Positions 48,117-48,172 of a stretch of 48,172 bases of DNA are shown one piece after another (the stretch's first letter is position 1; each line of letters begins with the position of its first letter). The position numbers and the translations under genes are program-made. This stretch comes from Candidatus Gottesmanbacteria bacterium (lineage in GTDB: Bacteria; Patescibacteriota; Microgenomatia; 2-02-FULL-39-11). The notes under the pieces were generated by a model that saw only the letters and a list, made by a program, of their open reading frames with translations, did no database searches and was not told the origin of the DNA. Where the stretch lies: NCBI GenBank assembly GCA_016186795.1, contig JACPKY010000002.1, positions 668,771-716,942 of the forward strand. Reading direction: 5' to 3'.

Positions 48117-48172
48117 GATCTCCTCTTGTATCTGTTGTCGTTTCTACAAGAAATGAGGAGCAGAGCATCCAA
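48113..48172 (+). CDS. Glycosyltransferase family 2 (N-terminal fragment, runs off window)
   Basis: MRSPLVSVVVSTRNEEQSIQ; ATGA overlap with upstream stop. Confidence 0.65.
   Translation, partial: MRSPLVSVVVSTRNEEQSIQ

Noticed and set aside
1-48172. CRISPR array, transposon, prophage, tRNA or rRNA genes
   Set aside because: No regularly spaced repeats, transposase/integrase ORFs or cloverleaf/rRNA-like sequences recognised by eye; intergenic space is very limited

Overview
The window is a gene-dense, AT-rich bacterial chromosome segment with two parts. (1) About 1-30,050 encodes transcription and translation machinery. A long minus-strand run reads rpoB-rpoC-rpsL-rpsG-fusA-tuf-rpsJ, then the S10/spc ribosomal genes (rplC to rplO), secY, adk, a UPF0200-like P-loop kinase and map (truncated at the window edge). 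A divergent plus-strand run reads nusA-infB-(degenerate DHH protein)-rpsO-pnp. There is no room for rpmD (uL30) between rpsE and rplO, which with the overall organisation points to a Candidate Phyla Radiation/Patescibacteria genome; this lineage call is an inference. (2) About 30,052-48,172 is a surface-glycan locus: C-methyltransferase, SDR epimerase, DegT aminotransferase, GNAT, nucleotide-sugar dehydrogenase, many GT2 enzymes, a Wzx-like flippase, a NodU-type carbamoyltransferase, a TMTC-like GT-C/TPR membrane protein and a B12-binding-type radical SAM protein. Main observations: consensus back-to-back promoters between rpoB and nusA; a recurring hairpin plus U-tract (attenuator-like) in the leaders of rplC, fusA, nusA and more weakly tuf and rpoB; a DHH-family protein that has lost its catalytic motifs; natural residue changes at streptomycin (S12) and rifampicin (RpoB) resistance positions; and a repeat-bearing pnp leader. 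No tRNA, rRNA, CRISPR array or transposon was recognised.
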